Origin: an uncultured Prevotella sp. | GTDB taxonomy: Bacteria; Bacteroidota; Bacteroidia; Bacteroidales; Bacteroidaceae | Length of the DNA stretch: 6,413 nucleotides | Reading direction: 5' to 3' | NCBI GenBank assembly: GCA_900770025.1 | Contig: CAAGIW010000059.1 | Coordinates: 1-6,413, forward strand | Shown: in pieces, positions 6,214 through 6,413 of the stretch | Numbering within the stretch: the stretch's first letter is position 1 | Layout: each line of letters opens with the position of its first letter | Translations under genes and position numbers: made by a program | The notes under the pieces: generated by a model | What the model saw: the letters and a program-made list of their open reading frames with translations, nothing else | Database searches by the model: none | What the model was told of the DNA's origin: nothing

Positions 6214-6300
6214 CCAAAACTGCCAGTTTTGCGTTCTAAAACTGCCAGTTTTGCATTCCAAAACTGCCGGTTTTGCATTCCAAAACTGCCAGTTTTGCAA
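6214..6300. repeat. Tandem array of a second 22-bp repeat, four copies
   Basis: Copies start at 6214, 6236, 6258 and 6280; the last is 21 bp before divergence. The unit runs CCAAAACTGCCAG then TTTTGCATT, and contains the inverted repeat CAAAACT-GCC-AGTTTTG. Variants are GCGTT for GCATT at the end of copy 1, CT for CC at the start of copy 2, and CCGG for CCAG in copy 3. Period and outer bases match the left-end array (about 16 of 22 positions) while the central six bases differ. The copies are contiguous with no spacers, so it is not a CRISPR. The function is unknown. Confidence 0.95.
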
Positions 6301-6330
6301 AACGGTACGCAGAGGCCTCATTTACAAAAC

Positions 6331-6413
6331 TCATTCTTCATCTAAAATATTCTTCATTCTTCACTTTTCACTCTTCATTTAAAAGATTCTTCATTCTTCA
6401 CTCTTCATTTAAA
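6331..6413. repeat. CT-rich direct repeats at the right edge
   Basis: Two long degenerate copies of an ATTCTTCATTCTTCAC...TCTTCATTTAAA unit start at 6349 and 6386, preceded by a shorter TTCTTCATCTAAAA copy at about 6334. Wording and pyrimidine bias match the tract at 181-237, which abuts a minus-strand terminator. This tract runs to the window end, so any associated terminator or gene beyond it cannot be seen. Confidence 0.85.

Noticed and set aside
5804..6217. 137-codon minus-strand frame downstream of nhaD
   Set aside because: It passes through the perfect 17-bp terminator hairpin and overlaps the nhaD 3' end in antisense. It resembles no family I recognise.
6185..6382. 65-codon plus-strand frame across the right array
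   Set aside because: Most of it is translated 22-bp repeats, whose length is not a multiple of three, so the residue pattern shifts between copies. There is no sign of coding constraint.
1..6413. Insertion sequence or other mobile element bounded by the two repeat arrays
   Set aside because: No transposase, integrase or target-site duplication was seen. The arrays differ in core and are not terminal inverted repeats, and the enclosed genes are ordinary metabolic and transport genes.

Overview
The window looks like chromosomal DNA from a Bacteroidales bacterium, most likely Prevotella or a close relative. Three things point there. The start codons have A/T-rich upstream regions with no Shine-Dalgarno motif. 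There is a good match to the Bacteroidetes promoter (-33 TTTG, -7 TAnnTTTG). Fairly GC-rich genes are separated by AT-rich gaps holding short tandem repeats and pyrimidine-rich 'TTCATTCTTCACTC' tracts. The genus is an inference.

Layout from left to right. Positions 1-110 hold five tandem copies of a 22-bp repeat. Positions 131-182 are an intrinsic terminator read on the minus strand, followed by a 14-bp-period CT-rich tract up to about 237. Positions 252-4109 hold a minus-strand L-rhamnose operon, transcribed in the order rhaB (rhamnulokinase), rhaA (L-rhamnose isomerase), rhaT (L-rhamnose/H+ symporter), ending at that terminator. Positions 4110-4560 are a divergent control region: a rhaB promoter and leader hairpin on one side, and on the other a consensus nhaD promoter with a long leader that can fold. 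Positions 4561-5904 encode a plus-strand NhaD-type Na+/H+ antiporter, ended by a 17-bp-stem terminator at 5959-5996. The rest has no gene that I can support: about 210 bp of unrecognised sequence, four copies of a second 22-bp repeat (6214-6300), and another CT-rich tract running off the end.

RhaT imports L-rhamnose with protons, RhaA isomerises it to L-rhamnulose, and RhaB phosphorylates that to L-rhamnulose-1-phosphate. The aldolase for the next step is not in the window, nor is a rhamnose regulator. NhaD is transcribed separately and serves Na+/pH homeostasis; no functional link with rhamnose use is shown.

The genes themselves are ordinary. The items most worth a second look are the two 22-bp arrays, which share one near-palindromic framework but carry different 6-nt cores, and the long nhaD leader, which has several possible hairpins, two tiny upstream ORFs and a 10-mer also found in the arrays. 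I saw no clear defence, mobile or otherwise undescribed protein system.
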